Assembly: GCF_016653295.1 (NCBI RefSeq)
Contig: NZ_NHSF01000051.1
Coordinates: 48,797 to 112,796 of the forward strand
Direction of reading: 5' to 3'
Source: Halochromatium salexigens
GTDB lineage: Bacteria > Pseudomonadota > Gammaproteobacteria > Chromatiales > Chromatiaceae
DNA: 64,000 nucleotides
Shown here: one piece after another, positions 30,828 to 38,161 of the stretch
How positions within the stretch are numbered: position 1 is the first letter of the stretch
How the letters are laid out: each line of letters opens with the position of its first letter
Position numbers and translations under genes: made by a program
The notes under the pieces: generated by a model
Seen by the model: only the letters and a program-made list of their open reading frames with translations
Told to the model about the DNA's origin: nothing
Databases searched by the model: none

Positions 30828-31238
30828 ATGGAAAAGCCCGACCCAGACCGCATCAAACATCGTCAGATCCATTTTCGGGATCTGCATCCAGAGCGTAACG
30901 ACGCGCGCACTGCGGCAGTCTTCCTGGCCGAGGTCGACGGTGTCATCCAAGCCGAGCCCCTGTCGCCAATCCTGCTTGATCTGACCTACGACCTACGCAA
31001 GACCTGCCTTGAGGAACTCGAAACCGCCCTGGGCGAACTCGGGCTGCACCTCGACGGCGCCCTGCTCTTCAAACTCAAACGCTCACTCTATTACTACACC
31101 GAAGAGACCTATCGCGAGAACCACGGCTGGGCACGCAGCGATAGCAATTCCACTAAGTTGGTGTTCGCAAAACGCTGGGAGAACCTCGAGCACGGCTGTC
31201 GCGATCCCCGTCCCGAGCATTGGCGCCGATATCTCTGA
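30828..31238 (+). CDS. Conserved small protein of unknown function
   Basis: I do not recognise this 136-aa protein by name. From ATG 30828 it starts MEKPDPDRIKHRQIHFRDLHPERNDARTA; the frame is open 12 codons further but overlaps prmC. It is soluble, with a predicted alternation of strands and helices (PLSPILLDLTYDLRKTCLEELETAL then DGALLFKLKRSLYYYTEET) and a conserved-looking C-terminus HGCRDPRPEHWRRYL with one cysteine. The first half could be a ferredoxin-like alpha-beta fold; that is a guess. It follows prmC by 13 bases and precedes another unrecognised gene. Confidence 0.75.
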   Translation: MEKPDPDRIKHRQIHFRDLHPERNDARTAAVFLAEVDGVIQAEPLSPILLDLTYDLRKTCLEELETALGELGLHLDGALLFKLKRSLYYYTEETYRENHGWARSDSNSTKLVFAKRWENLEHGCRDPRPEHWRRYL

Positions 31239-31266
31239 TAGAGATGACAGTCTTCGATCCGTCTTA

Positions 31267-31293
31267 TATGATCCAGGGATTCCCTGGATCATA
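31267..31293. promoter_or_regulatory. 27-bp palindrome upstream of the membrane protein gene
   Basis: TATGATCCAGGGA-T-TCCCTGGATCATA is a perfect 13-bp inverted repeat around a single base. It lies 28 bases after the stop of the 136-aa gene and 11 bases before the next ATG, so it could be an operator or a hairpin in the leader. The symmetric, nearly loop-free form favours protein binding. Confidence 0.5.
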
Positions 31294-31304
31294 CCGAGTC
31301 ATCG

Positions 31305-31841
31305 ATGCGCTTTGACGTCAGCGACCACGAGATCAAGAAAGCCAAGATCCCGCACGAACTCTTTCTCACCAACCTGATCGGCAATCATATCCTAATGGCC
31401 GTCGCCGCCGGAGGGATCGCGGGGAGTTTTCCCTGGGTGATGGCGGTGATTCCGGCCGTCTCGCTCTCGCTGCTCGGCTTTACGCTCTGGCGCGCGCGCC
31501 GCTCGATCGGCCGCGATCCCTGGTACGTGATGTGTCATTGGCAGGTCTGCGCGCGGCGCAGCCGCCTGTTCATCGGCATGCTGGTGTTATCGGGCCTGGT
31601 CATCACGCTCGGCTGGCTCGGCCATACCTATGGCGGGCTGATGAAGGAGGCCGCCATCGCGCTGGTCGTCGGCACCGGCATCCTGCCGATCATGGTCACC
31701 GTGCTGGTGCTGATCATCATCGAATCCGACGCCCTCTATCATGCCCATCAGGCCAAGCTGCCGGCTTGGGTAGTTGAGCGGTTTCCGAATCCTGAAGCCA
31801 AGCCCATCGAAGAGGAACCCACTCCCAATGCTGTCGCCTGA
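31305..31841 (+). CDS. Four-helix membrane protein of unknown function
   Basis: A 178-aa protein that I cannot assign to a named family. It begins MRFDVSDHEIKKAKIPHELFLTN and has four likely membrane helices at about residues 28-44, 45-63, 90-107 and 115-140, separated by the basic loop RARRSIGRDPWYVMCHWQVCARRSR with two cysteines. The tail is cytoplasmic-like, acidic and proline-rich. It sits directly downstream of a 27-bp palindrome and is convergent with ubiA. The 171 bases between it and ubiA hold nothing that I can recognise. Confidence 0.75.
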   Translation: MRFDVSDHEIKKAKIPHELFLTNLIGNHILMAVAAGGIAGSFPWVMAVIPAVSLSLLGFTLWRARRSIGRDPWYVMCHWQVCARRSRLFIGMLVLSGLVITLGWLGHTYGGLMKEAAIALVVGTGILPIMVTVLVLIIIESDALYHAHQAKLPAWVVERFPNPEAKPIEEEPTPNAVA

Positions 31842-32012
31842 GAAGCACCTGACATCCGGCTCGCGCGGCGGTCCAGTTCCGTGCCTGAATGGCTTCTGCA
31901 ACGGCCACTGCTGCCTGTCTAGATAGCGTCCGAGGACAGGGATTGCGCGGTCATCGGATTCCTCCCAAGGTCTTCATCGGGGTCAGAGATGGGCAGCCAG
32001 TGCGGCGCTGGA

Positions 32013-32930
32013 TCAGGGCGCGAGCAGATAGTCGAAGACCAGACCGAGGAACACCGCCATGCCGAAGTAGTTGTTGTTGAGAAAGGCCTCGAAACAACGC
32101 GCCGGCGCGCGCGCCCGAATCAACCATTGCTGGTAACCGAACAGTGCCCCAGCGACGGCGAGTCCGACGAAATAGGCCGCGCCCAGCCCCGCTTGGACGC
32201 CGACCCAGATCAGGATCAGCAGCATCAGCACCTGCAGCAGCGCGACGATGAGCCGATCCCAGCGGCCGAACAGGATCGCGGTCGATTTGATGCCGATCTT
32301 CAGATCATCCTCGCGATCGACCATCGCGTATTCGGTGTCATAGATCAGCGCCCAGATCACCGTGGCCACGAACAACACCCAGGCATAGAGCGGGACCGTC
32401 TCCTGAATCGCGGTGAAGGCCATCGGCACCGCCCAGCCGAAGGCCGCGCCCAGGAACAGTTGCGGCACATGGGTGAAGCGCTTCATGAACGGATAGATCA
32501 TCGCCAGCGTCACCGCCACCACCGACATGGCGATGGTCTGCCAATTCAACAGCAGCACCAGCGCGAAGGCGGCGAGACTCAGGAGCACGAACACCGCCAC
32601 CGCCTCGATCGGGCTGATCAGGCCCTGTGCCAACGGCCGCGTGTTGGTGCGCGCGACATGGCCATCCAGCTTACGGTCGGCATAGTCGTTGATCGCGCAG
32701 CCGGCCGAGCGCATCAGCACCACGCCAGCGACGAAGATCAGCGCCACCGGCCAGGGCGGCTGGCCCTCACCGGCGAGCCAGAGCGCCCAGAGCGCCGGCC
32801 ACATCAACAGGAAGATACCGATCGGCTTATTGAGCCGAATCAACCGATAGTAGGCATCGAGCCGAACCCGCCAGCCGAGCTGTGACGTAAGAGGGCGGTG
32901 ATCGTGAAGCTTGGTCTCGCGAACACTCAT
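32013..32930 (-). CDS. ubiA: 4-hydroxybenzoate polyprenyltransferase
   Basis: UbiA attaches a polyprenyl chain to 4-hydroxybenzoate, an early membrane step of ubiquinone synthesis. The first aspartate motif is NDYADRKLDGHV near residue 90 and the second is YDTEYAMVDREDD near 205, with eight or nine membrane helices. I chose ATG 32930 (MSVRETKLHDHR); a second ATG at 32957 adds nine residues and cannot be excluded, since neither has a strong ribosome binding site. ubiC, its usual partner, is not in the window. It is divergent from the defence-like operon at 33083. Confidence 0.95.
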   Translation of the reverse strand: MSVRETKLHDHRPLTSQLGWRVRLDAYYRLIRLNKPIGIFLLMWPALWALWLAGEGQPPWPVALIFVAGVVLMRSAGCAINDYADRKLDGHVARTNTRPLAQGLISPIEAVAVFVLLSLAAFALVLLLNWQTIAMSVVAVTLAMIYPFMKRFTHVPQLFLGAAFGWAVPMAFTAIQETVPLYAWVLFVATVIWALIYDTEYAMVDREDDLKIGIKSTAILFGRWDRLIVALLQVLMLLILIWVGVQAGLGAAYFVGLAVAGALFGYQQWLIRARAPARCFEAFLNNNYFGMAVFLGLVFDYLLAP

Positions 32931-33082
32931 TGCAATTTTTTTCACTCCGAATTTCATCCCTGAGCCTGTTTGGGCGCCGATTGTATCCTGTTATCGCTCA
33001 TCGAGGGTCATGGAACACTAGCGGTCGCTGTACAATCCGCCAAGGCCGTGAAAGAGTACGTTCACAACCGCAGGGAGCTGAC

Positions 33083-36000
33083 ATGCAAGACGTCCTATCG
33101 AGCTGCCAACCGCGCCCCGAAATCCTCGCCGGCACCTTCAACCCCGAGATCTTCACCGCCCGCCTGAGCCGTGTGCTCACCGACTACGCCAAGGGGCAGG
33201 CGCGCGAGGGAGCAAGCGCCCTGTACTCCGATCCGGTCGCCTTCTTCCGCGATGCGACCTACCCCACGCAAGGGCTGATCAGCATCCTCGATAATGTCCT
33301 GGCGCGACTCAATCAGGGCGATCTGTCCCGTCCGGCGATCCAGCGCATCGACAACGCCTTCGGCGGCGGCAAGACCCACACCCTGATCGCGCTCACCCAT
33401 GCCGCCAAGCAGGGCCAAGCCCTCACCGAGCCTCTTGCAGGCATCGTGCCGGCCGAACGCCTCGCGCCGCCGGGTGCGATTCGCGTCGTCGGCGTGATCG
33501 GGGACACGGTCGATACCCTGCGCGAAGGCGTCGACGGTGGACAGCCCAAGCCGAATACGCTCTGGTGGCTGATCGCCCAAGACATCCTCACCCCCGAACA
33601 GCAAGTGCCGATCCAGGCCCGCCTCGATGACGCCTCGGCCCCCGGCTCGGAAGCCTTCTTCGACGCCCTGCTCGGTGAGCGGCCGACCCTCATCCTGATC
33701 GACGAGATCGCGCAGTATCTCTCGCGCATGGAGGCGGCCTTCCCAGGACTCGGTGCCCAGCAGGCGGCGGCGTTCCTGATGTCGCTGTCGACCTACACCG
33801 AGTCGCGCCCGAACATCGCGGTCGTCATCAGCCTGGCCTCGGTCAGCAACGCCTTTGGCGACTTCAACAAGCTCATCCGCCAGCTCAAGAGCACCCACGG
33901 CATGAGCCAGAGTCAAGCCGAGGCGATCGTCTCGGATGCGCAAAAGGAGATGCGCGATGTCGTCAATCGCGCCGCCGGTGCGACGACCCCGGTGCAGGAG
34001 GGCGATCTCTCGCGCATCATGGCCAAACGTCTGTTTACCCGCGTCGACCAGGACGCGGCTGTGCAGATCGCCGATGCCTTCACCGCGACCTATCGCCAGG
34101 CCGGCACCGACCTGCCCGCCGAAGCCAGCAATCCGCGCCGCCATGACGAACTCATCGCCCATTACCCCTTCCATCCCAAGCTGATCGAATTCCTCTCCCA
34201 AGAACTCGCACAGGTCGAGACCTTCCAGAGCACGCGCGGGCTGCTGCGCACTCTGGCGCGTGCGGTGCGGCGCATCTGGGAGGCCAAGCTGGCGATCCCG
34301 TTGATCCAGACCGGGCACCTCGATCTCGCCGACAGCACCATCCGCGGCGAGCTGCTGGGCAAGACCGGCAACACCGACCTGCAAGCCGTGCTCGACGCCG
34401 ACATCAGCAAGGTCGCCGGCACCGCCGCGACCGGCCTCAGCGTCGCCGGCGAGCTGGATCACGGCAACCCGCATCCAGACGGCTACCCGGTGCATGAATG
34501 GTCCTGGCGGGTGGTATTCCTGCACAGCCTGGTCGGCCGCGGCGGCGGTCTGCAGGATGAGAAATTTGGCATCGATCTGGCCTCAGCGGTGTACGAAATG
34601 GCCTCGCCGGCCATCAAACCGGCGACCGTCCATTCCGCCCTCGCGCAGATCGAATCCGAAGCGAACTACCTGCGCAACCGCAACGGGCGCCTGTACGCCG
34701 ACACCGTGCCGACGCTGAACAATATCCTGCGCCGCATCGAGGGCAATGTGTCCGATGACGAAGCGCTGGATCGGGTCGAGCAAGTCGTGCGGACGCTGGT
34801 CGATCGGTCTGCGGTCTTCGACGTTCACGCCAACATCAGCGACGGTGAAGCGATCCCGGATAAATCGCCCAAACCACAGCTTGGCATCATCCGCTTCGAG
34901 ACCGCCGAACTCGACCCGGTGCGCTTCATCGAACAGCGCGGGAGCGCGATCCGTGAGTATCAGAACCAGGTCTTTTTGCTCGCACCCAGCGTCGTCTACA
35001 TCAAAGAGTCGGTCTGGAACGAGACCCGCACCCAGCAGGAGCGCCGCACACGCCAACACATCCTGGCCCTGGCGCACAAGGCCATCGCCGTCGAGCGCCT
35101 CAAGGCCAATCCCGAGAACTGGGGCGTGAGCCACGACCAACTGCAAAAGACCGAATTCAAGGAGCGCGCGGCCAAGAGTCCGGCCGAGCTGCGCACCGCG
35201 ATCGAAACGTCCTACCGTTACCTGCTGTTTCCCAGTCGTGACCAAGGACGGGTGGCCACGCGCGACCTGGGCAAAGGCGGCGCTGGACCGACCGCTGGCG
35301 GCTCCGGTGGGCTGCACCTGGAAGATGCCATCCTCAGGCAGTTGGCCGACGAGGGCGAGTTGATCACCGAAGCGCGCGCACCGACCGCCGAGACCCAGAC
35401 CCTGCTCGGCAAACTGTTCTTCGATCAGTACCCGCAGGTCAGCGTGAGCACGCTGGTCATGCATTTCGCCACCCGACGCCACTGGCCGATCCTGCAGCGT
35501 CCGGACCTGCTGGCCCCGATCCTGGTCGAGGGCAGCAAGCGCGGCGCCTGGTGCCTGGGCGAGATGCCGGACCCCAAGGCGCATAAGCCCACAGCCCTCT
35601 ACCACAAGGAGAACCCACCACCGCTCACCGTCGAGCCATTGGCCGAGCCTGGCGGCTGGATCCTCTGCACCAAGGAGCACGCCAAGCAACTGGGCTGGCT
35701 GGAAGACATCGAGCGCCGACCCGATACCGTCGCGGATTGGCTGGAGCAGACCATCGAGAGCCGCACGACACTCGACCTGGAGGCGTTGACCGCAAGCGTC
35801 GAGCAGGAGCACGACAAGGTCGATCCCAACGTGCTGAGCCAGCAACTGACCAACCTCCTCGCGCAGCGCAAACTGGTGGTCTTTCCCGCCGAGTCCTTCG
35901 ATGCCGCCGGCACCCCCGACCCAGACCAGGCCCGGACCGGTGACAGCCTGCCGCTGGATGCGCTGAAGACCGGCATCGTCATGCCCTACCATGAGGCCCA

Positions 36001-36343
36001 GGCGCGCGGCTGGATCAGTCCACCTAAGGTCCAGCAGCAACAGTTCACCCTGCGCGACAAGGATAAGATCAAGCAGATCCTCAATCTGCTCGCCGGCACC
36101 GCGCTCAGCCAATCCAAGACCCAAGTGGCGATGCTCAATATCGAGGCTCAACTGCACGACAAGGCGCCCTTCCAGTTCGCGGTGAGTTCCACCACGGTTG
36201 GCGACCTGGTCGACAATCGCGCCCTGTTCGCCGCGCTGAACAACCGGCTGCAGTTCGACAACAACGGCGAGGTCCGCCTGACCCTCGGCGAGCCTGACCC
36301 CAACTGCAAGTTCCTGAGCTTGCTCAAGCAACTCGAAGGATAA
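33083..36343 (+). CDS. DUF499-type AAA ATPase of a defence-like operon
   Basis: A 1086-aa ATPase starting MQDVLSSCQPRPEILAGTF at ATG 33083, with GGGAG 7 bases upstream; the frame is open 51 codons further, but that part is not protein-like. The Walker A loop FGGGKTHT is at residues 93-100 and Walker B LILIDEIA at 203-210. This combination and the length fit the DUF499 family (COG1483), which is known mainly from being encoded beside DUF1156 DNA methylases and large helicases. That context is present here. It probably couples ATP hydrolysis to assembly or control of the complex on DNA; the exact role is unproven. It is the first gene of a same-strand operon reaching 45835. Confidence 0.88.
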   Translation: MQDVLSSCQPRPEILAGTFNPEIFTARLSRVLTDYAKGQAREGASALYSDPVAFFRDATYPTQGLISILDNVLARLNQGDLSRPAIQRIDNAFGGGKTHTLIALTHAAKQGQALTEPLAGIVPAERLAPPGAIRVVGVIGDTVDTLREGVDGGQPKPNTLWWLIAQDILTPEQQVPIQARLDDASAPGSEAFFDALLGERPTLILIDEIAQYLSRMEAAFPGLGAQQAAAFLMSLSTYTESRPNIAVVISLASVSNAFGDFNKLIRQLKSTHGMSQSQAEAIVSDAQKEMRDVVNRAAGATTPVQEGDLSRIMAKRLFTRVDQDAAVQIADAFTATYRQAGTDLPAEASNPRRHDELIAHYPFHPKLIEFLSQELAQVETFQSTRGLLRTLARAVRRIWEAKLAIPLIQTGHLDLADSTIRGELLGKTGNTDLQAVLDADISKVAGTAATGLSVAGELDHGNPHPDGYPVHEWSWRVVFLHSLVGRGGGLQDEKFGIDLASAVYEMASPAIKPATVHSALAQIESEANYLRNRNGRLYADTVPTLNNILRRIEGNVSDDEALDRVEQVVRTLVDRSAVFDVHANISDGEAIPDKSPKPQLGIIRFETAELDPVRFIEQRGSAIREYQNQVFLLAPSVVYIKESVWNETRTQQERRTRQHILALAHKAIAVERLKANPENWGVSHDQLQKTEFKERAAKSPAELRTAIETSYRYLLFPSRDQGRVATRDLGKGGAGPTAGGSGGLHLEDAILRQLADEGELITEARAPTAETQTLLGKLFFDQYPQVSVSTLVMHFATRRHWPILQRPDLLAPILVEGSKRGAWCLGEMPDPKAHKPTALYHKENPPPLTVEPLAEPGGWILCTKEHAKQLGWLEDIERRPDTVADWLEQTIESRTTLDLEALTASVEQEHDKVDPNVLSQQLTNLLAQRKLVVFPAESFDAAGTPDPDQARTGDSLPLDALKTGIVMPYHEAQARGWISPPKVQQQQFTLRDKDKIKQILNLLAGTALSQSKTQVAMLNIEAQLHDKAPFQFAVSSTTVGDLVDNRALFAALNNRLQFDNNGEVRLTLGEPDPNCKFLSLLKQLEG

Positions 36344-36352
36344 TTCCGCCTC

Positions 36353-36982
36353 ATGCCCACCTCTGCTCAGGCGACCTCGCGGCGAGCGCGTCCCGGCGCT
36401 CCCGCCGATCACGCCCAACTGGCCAAGCAAGCCAAGCGCGCGCCCTATCTGTTGCGCATCACGCGCCGCAGCGACCTGCCGCCGCCCCTGCTGATCGTCA
36501 AGGAGCGCATCGCCCCCGAGGATCGCGACGACACCGCGGGCTTGACCAACCCGCGCGCCAAACACGTCGAGCGCGGGAGTCTGCATGGCGACGGGGTGCG
36601 CGCCTGTTTGCCCGTGCTCAGGCGCATCCTCGAAGCGGTCAAGGATGACCAAGGCATTGCGCTGGGGCTGGAGCGTTTCATGTCCGCGCAAGGTCTGCAG
36701 GAGACCGATCTGAATCTGCCCCTCGATGAGGCGGCCGGGGCGCGTCTGGCGTTGTTCTTTCGGCTGCAAGGCAAGGTCAAGGATGTCACGCGCATCGAGC
36801 TGATCGGACGGCGTGTGGCGCTCCTCTCGCGCGAAGAGGCGGTCTACTGGCTGGCCAATGTCACCACCGCCGACCCGGTGTTGCGCAGTTGGGCGATCAG
36901 CGGCTTGCGGCTGATGCTGTGTGGTGATGCGGGCGACCAGCGCCTACCGCTGGTGTTGGAGCGTATCCGCGCGCGGGGCTAG
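36353..36982 (+). CDS. 209-aa partner of the DUF499 ATPase
   Basis: I do not recognise this protein with certainty. It begins 9 bases after the ATPase stop codon, so it is almost surely co-translated with it. It is basic, with an arginine/alanine-rich N-terminus, a middle part PYLLRITRRSDLPPPLLIVKERI that looks beta-rich, and a helical C-terminus (REEAVYWLANVTTADPVLRSWAISGLRLML). No catalytic motif was seen. A small protein next to the DUF499 gene is usual in such clusters, and it may be a DNA-binding or adaptor subunit. The gene after it is hicA, 60 bases downstream. Confidence 0.7.
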   Translation: MPTSAQATSRRARPGAPADHAQLAKQAKRAPYLLRITRRSDLPPPLLIVKERIAPEDRDDTAGLTNPRAKHVERGSLHGDGVRACLPVLRRILEAVKDDQGIALGLERFMSAQGLQETDLNLPLDEAAGARLALFFRLQGKVKDVTRIELIGRRVALLSREEAVYWLANVTTADPVLRSWAISGLRLMLCGDAGDQRLPLVLERIRARG

Positions 36983-37042
36983 ACTGAACGCCTTGTTGGC
37001 GCGCTAAGGCAGCAACAGTTGCTACTCTGACAATAACGAAAA

Positions 37043-37237
37043 ATGCCTCGAAAGATACGAGAATTGCTTCGCGATCTTGAGCGGGCCGGCTTTGTGAATC
37101 GCGGCGGAAAAGGAAGCCACAGGAACCTTCAACATCACAAGGGTTCTCGAATGACGCTCTCGGAGAATCTTGGCGATGACGCCAAGCCATACTAGGAGCG
37201 CGAGGTGAAACAAAAGATCAAAGAGTCGAAGCAATGA
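37043..37237 (+). pseudogene. hicA: HicA toxin gene with in-frame amber codon
   Basis: HicA toxins are small dsRBD-like mRNA interferases with one catalytic histidine. The frame from ATG 37043 encodes RELLRDLERAGFVNRGGKG and then GSHRNLQH with that histidine (H26), followed by MTLSENLGDDAKPY. TAG then stops it at 37193-37195 after 50 residues. Past the TAG the same frame continues EREVKQKIKESKQ and ends in TGA at 37235-37237, overlapping the hicB ATG as in intact hicAB pairs. Related HicA proteins have glutamine after DDAKPY, so a single CAG-to-TAG change explains it. The last 13 residues (final helix) would be lost, and the toxin is probably inactive. Confidence 0.8.
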
Positions 37238-37473
37238 AAGAAAGCGCTCGGTATCTCAAAGTTGTCGAGTGGTCTGATGAGGACCAGTGTTTTGTCGGTC
37301 AGTGTCCTGGGATCATCGGGCCGTGCTGTCACGGTGATCACGAAGAGCAGGTCTACTCGGAACTCTGCAAGATCGTCGATGAGTGGATAGAGCTGATCAA
37401 ACAAGATGGACATCCTTTGCCTCCCCCAACCGCTGGCCGAGGTATGGTGGAGAAGATTTCCGCAATGGCATGA
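37234..37473 (+). CDS. hicB: HicB-family antitoxin
   Basis: HicB proteins bind and silence HicA. The 79-aa product has the partial RNase H-like fold pattern: YLKVVEWSDEDQCFVGQCPGI, then a histidine-bearing turn CHGDHEEQVYSELCKIVDEWIE, then PLPPPTAGRG. This form lacks a separate DNA-binding domain. The ATG overlaps the ancestral hicA stop codon. Because hicA has an amber codon, this may now be an orphan antitoxin. It could still protect against related HicA toxins. Confidence 0.88.
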   Translation: MKESARYLKVVEWSDEDQCFVGQCPGIIGPCCHGDHEEQVYSELCKIVDEWIELIKQDGHPLPPPTAGRGMVEKISAMA

Positions 37474-37506
37474 ACCGCAACAGTTAATCTCACATGGGAC
37501 CATACC

Positions 37507-37797
37507 ATGAAACCCTCCATTGCCTTTGAGCAACACCGTGAAACCATCCGTCGCATCGTTGCCGCGCACCGGGCCAGTCACCCGCGCGTGTTCGGGTCGG
37601 TGCTGCTGGGCACCGATGGTGAGGAAAGCGATCTGGATCTACTGGTTGAGCCAACAGCAGAAACCTCCTTGCTCGATATCGCTCGCATCCAGGTGGAATT
37701 GGAGTCGCAACTTGGCATTCCGATCGATGTGCTGACACCGAAGGCCCTGCCGAGCGAATTTCGGGATCGGGTTCTCAGTGAGGCGCGGCCGGTATGA
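37507..37797 (+). CDS. mntA: MntA-type nucleotidyltransferase antitoxin
   Basis: MntA antitoxins are minimal nucleotidyltransferases that AMPylate the HEPN toxin HepT and so switch it off. The 96-aa product has the exact GS-X10-DXD motif: G30-S31, then D42 and D44 in GSVLLGTDGEESDLDLLV. A third acidic residue is in IDVLTP near residue 75. It overlaps hepT by ATGA, so the two are made together. It lies between hicB and the methylase gene within the defence-like operon. Confidence 0.92.
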   Translation: MKPSIAFEQHRETIRRIVAAHRASHPRVFGSVLLGTDGEESDLDLLVEPTAETSLLDIARIQVELESQLGIPIDVLTPKALPSEFRDRVLSEARPV

Positions 37798-38156
37798 ACA
37801 GCAAGACATTGCGCGTGCCAGACTATCTGGGACACATCTTGCAGGCCATCGATCGCATTCAAGCCTATACCGATCAAGCCTCTAAACAGGCCTTCGTCGA
37901 TAACGCGCAGCTTCAAGATGCGGTGATCCGCAACCTCGAGATCATTGGCGAGGCCTCTCGCAACGTCCAACTCCACGGACCTGATCTGATCGCGCAGCAT
38001 CAAGACATTCCGTGGTCTGCGCTGTATGCCATGCGTAACCGAATCAGTCATGGCTACTGGTCCGTGGATCTCGAGATTGTGTGGACCGTTGTGCAGCGCG
38101 ATCTGCCTGATCTTCGGGTTCAACTTCAAAGCCTAGTTTCTCAACTCAAGGCGTAA
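37794..38156 (+). CDS. hepT: HepT-type HEPN toxin
   Basis: HepT toxins are HEPN-fold RNases. The 120-aa all-helical product has the active-site signature RX4HXY as R81, H86 and Y88 in RNRISHGYWSVD; Y88 corresponds to the tyrosine that MntA modifies. All key residues are present, so the toxin looks functional and needs its antitoxin. It begins inside the mntA stop codon and is followed 5 bases later by the methylase start, so it is transcriptionally tied to the surrounding defence-like genes. Confidence 0.92.
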   Translation: MNSKTLRVPDYLGHILQAIDRIQAYTDQASKQAFVDNAQLQDAVIRNLEIIGEASRNVQLHGPDLIAQHQDIPWSALYAMRNRISHGYWSVDLEIVWTVVQRDLPDLRVQLQSLVSQLKA

Positions 38157-38161
38157 AGACC

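Noticed and set aside
32930-33082. 51-codon upstream extension of the DUF499 ATPase
   Set aside because: Overlaps the ubiA start, is unlike the family, and a good ribosome binding site precedes ATG 33083.
34583-36769. 728-codon open frame on the minus strand opposite the DUF499 gene
   Set aside because: Antisense shadow of the ATPase and partner genes; low-complexity composition and no motif.
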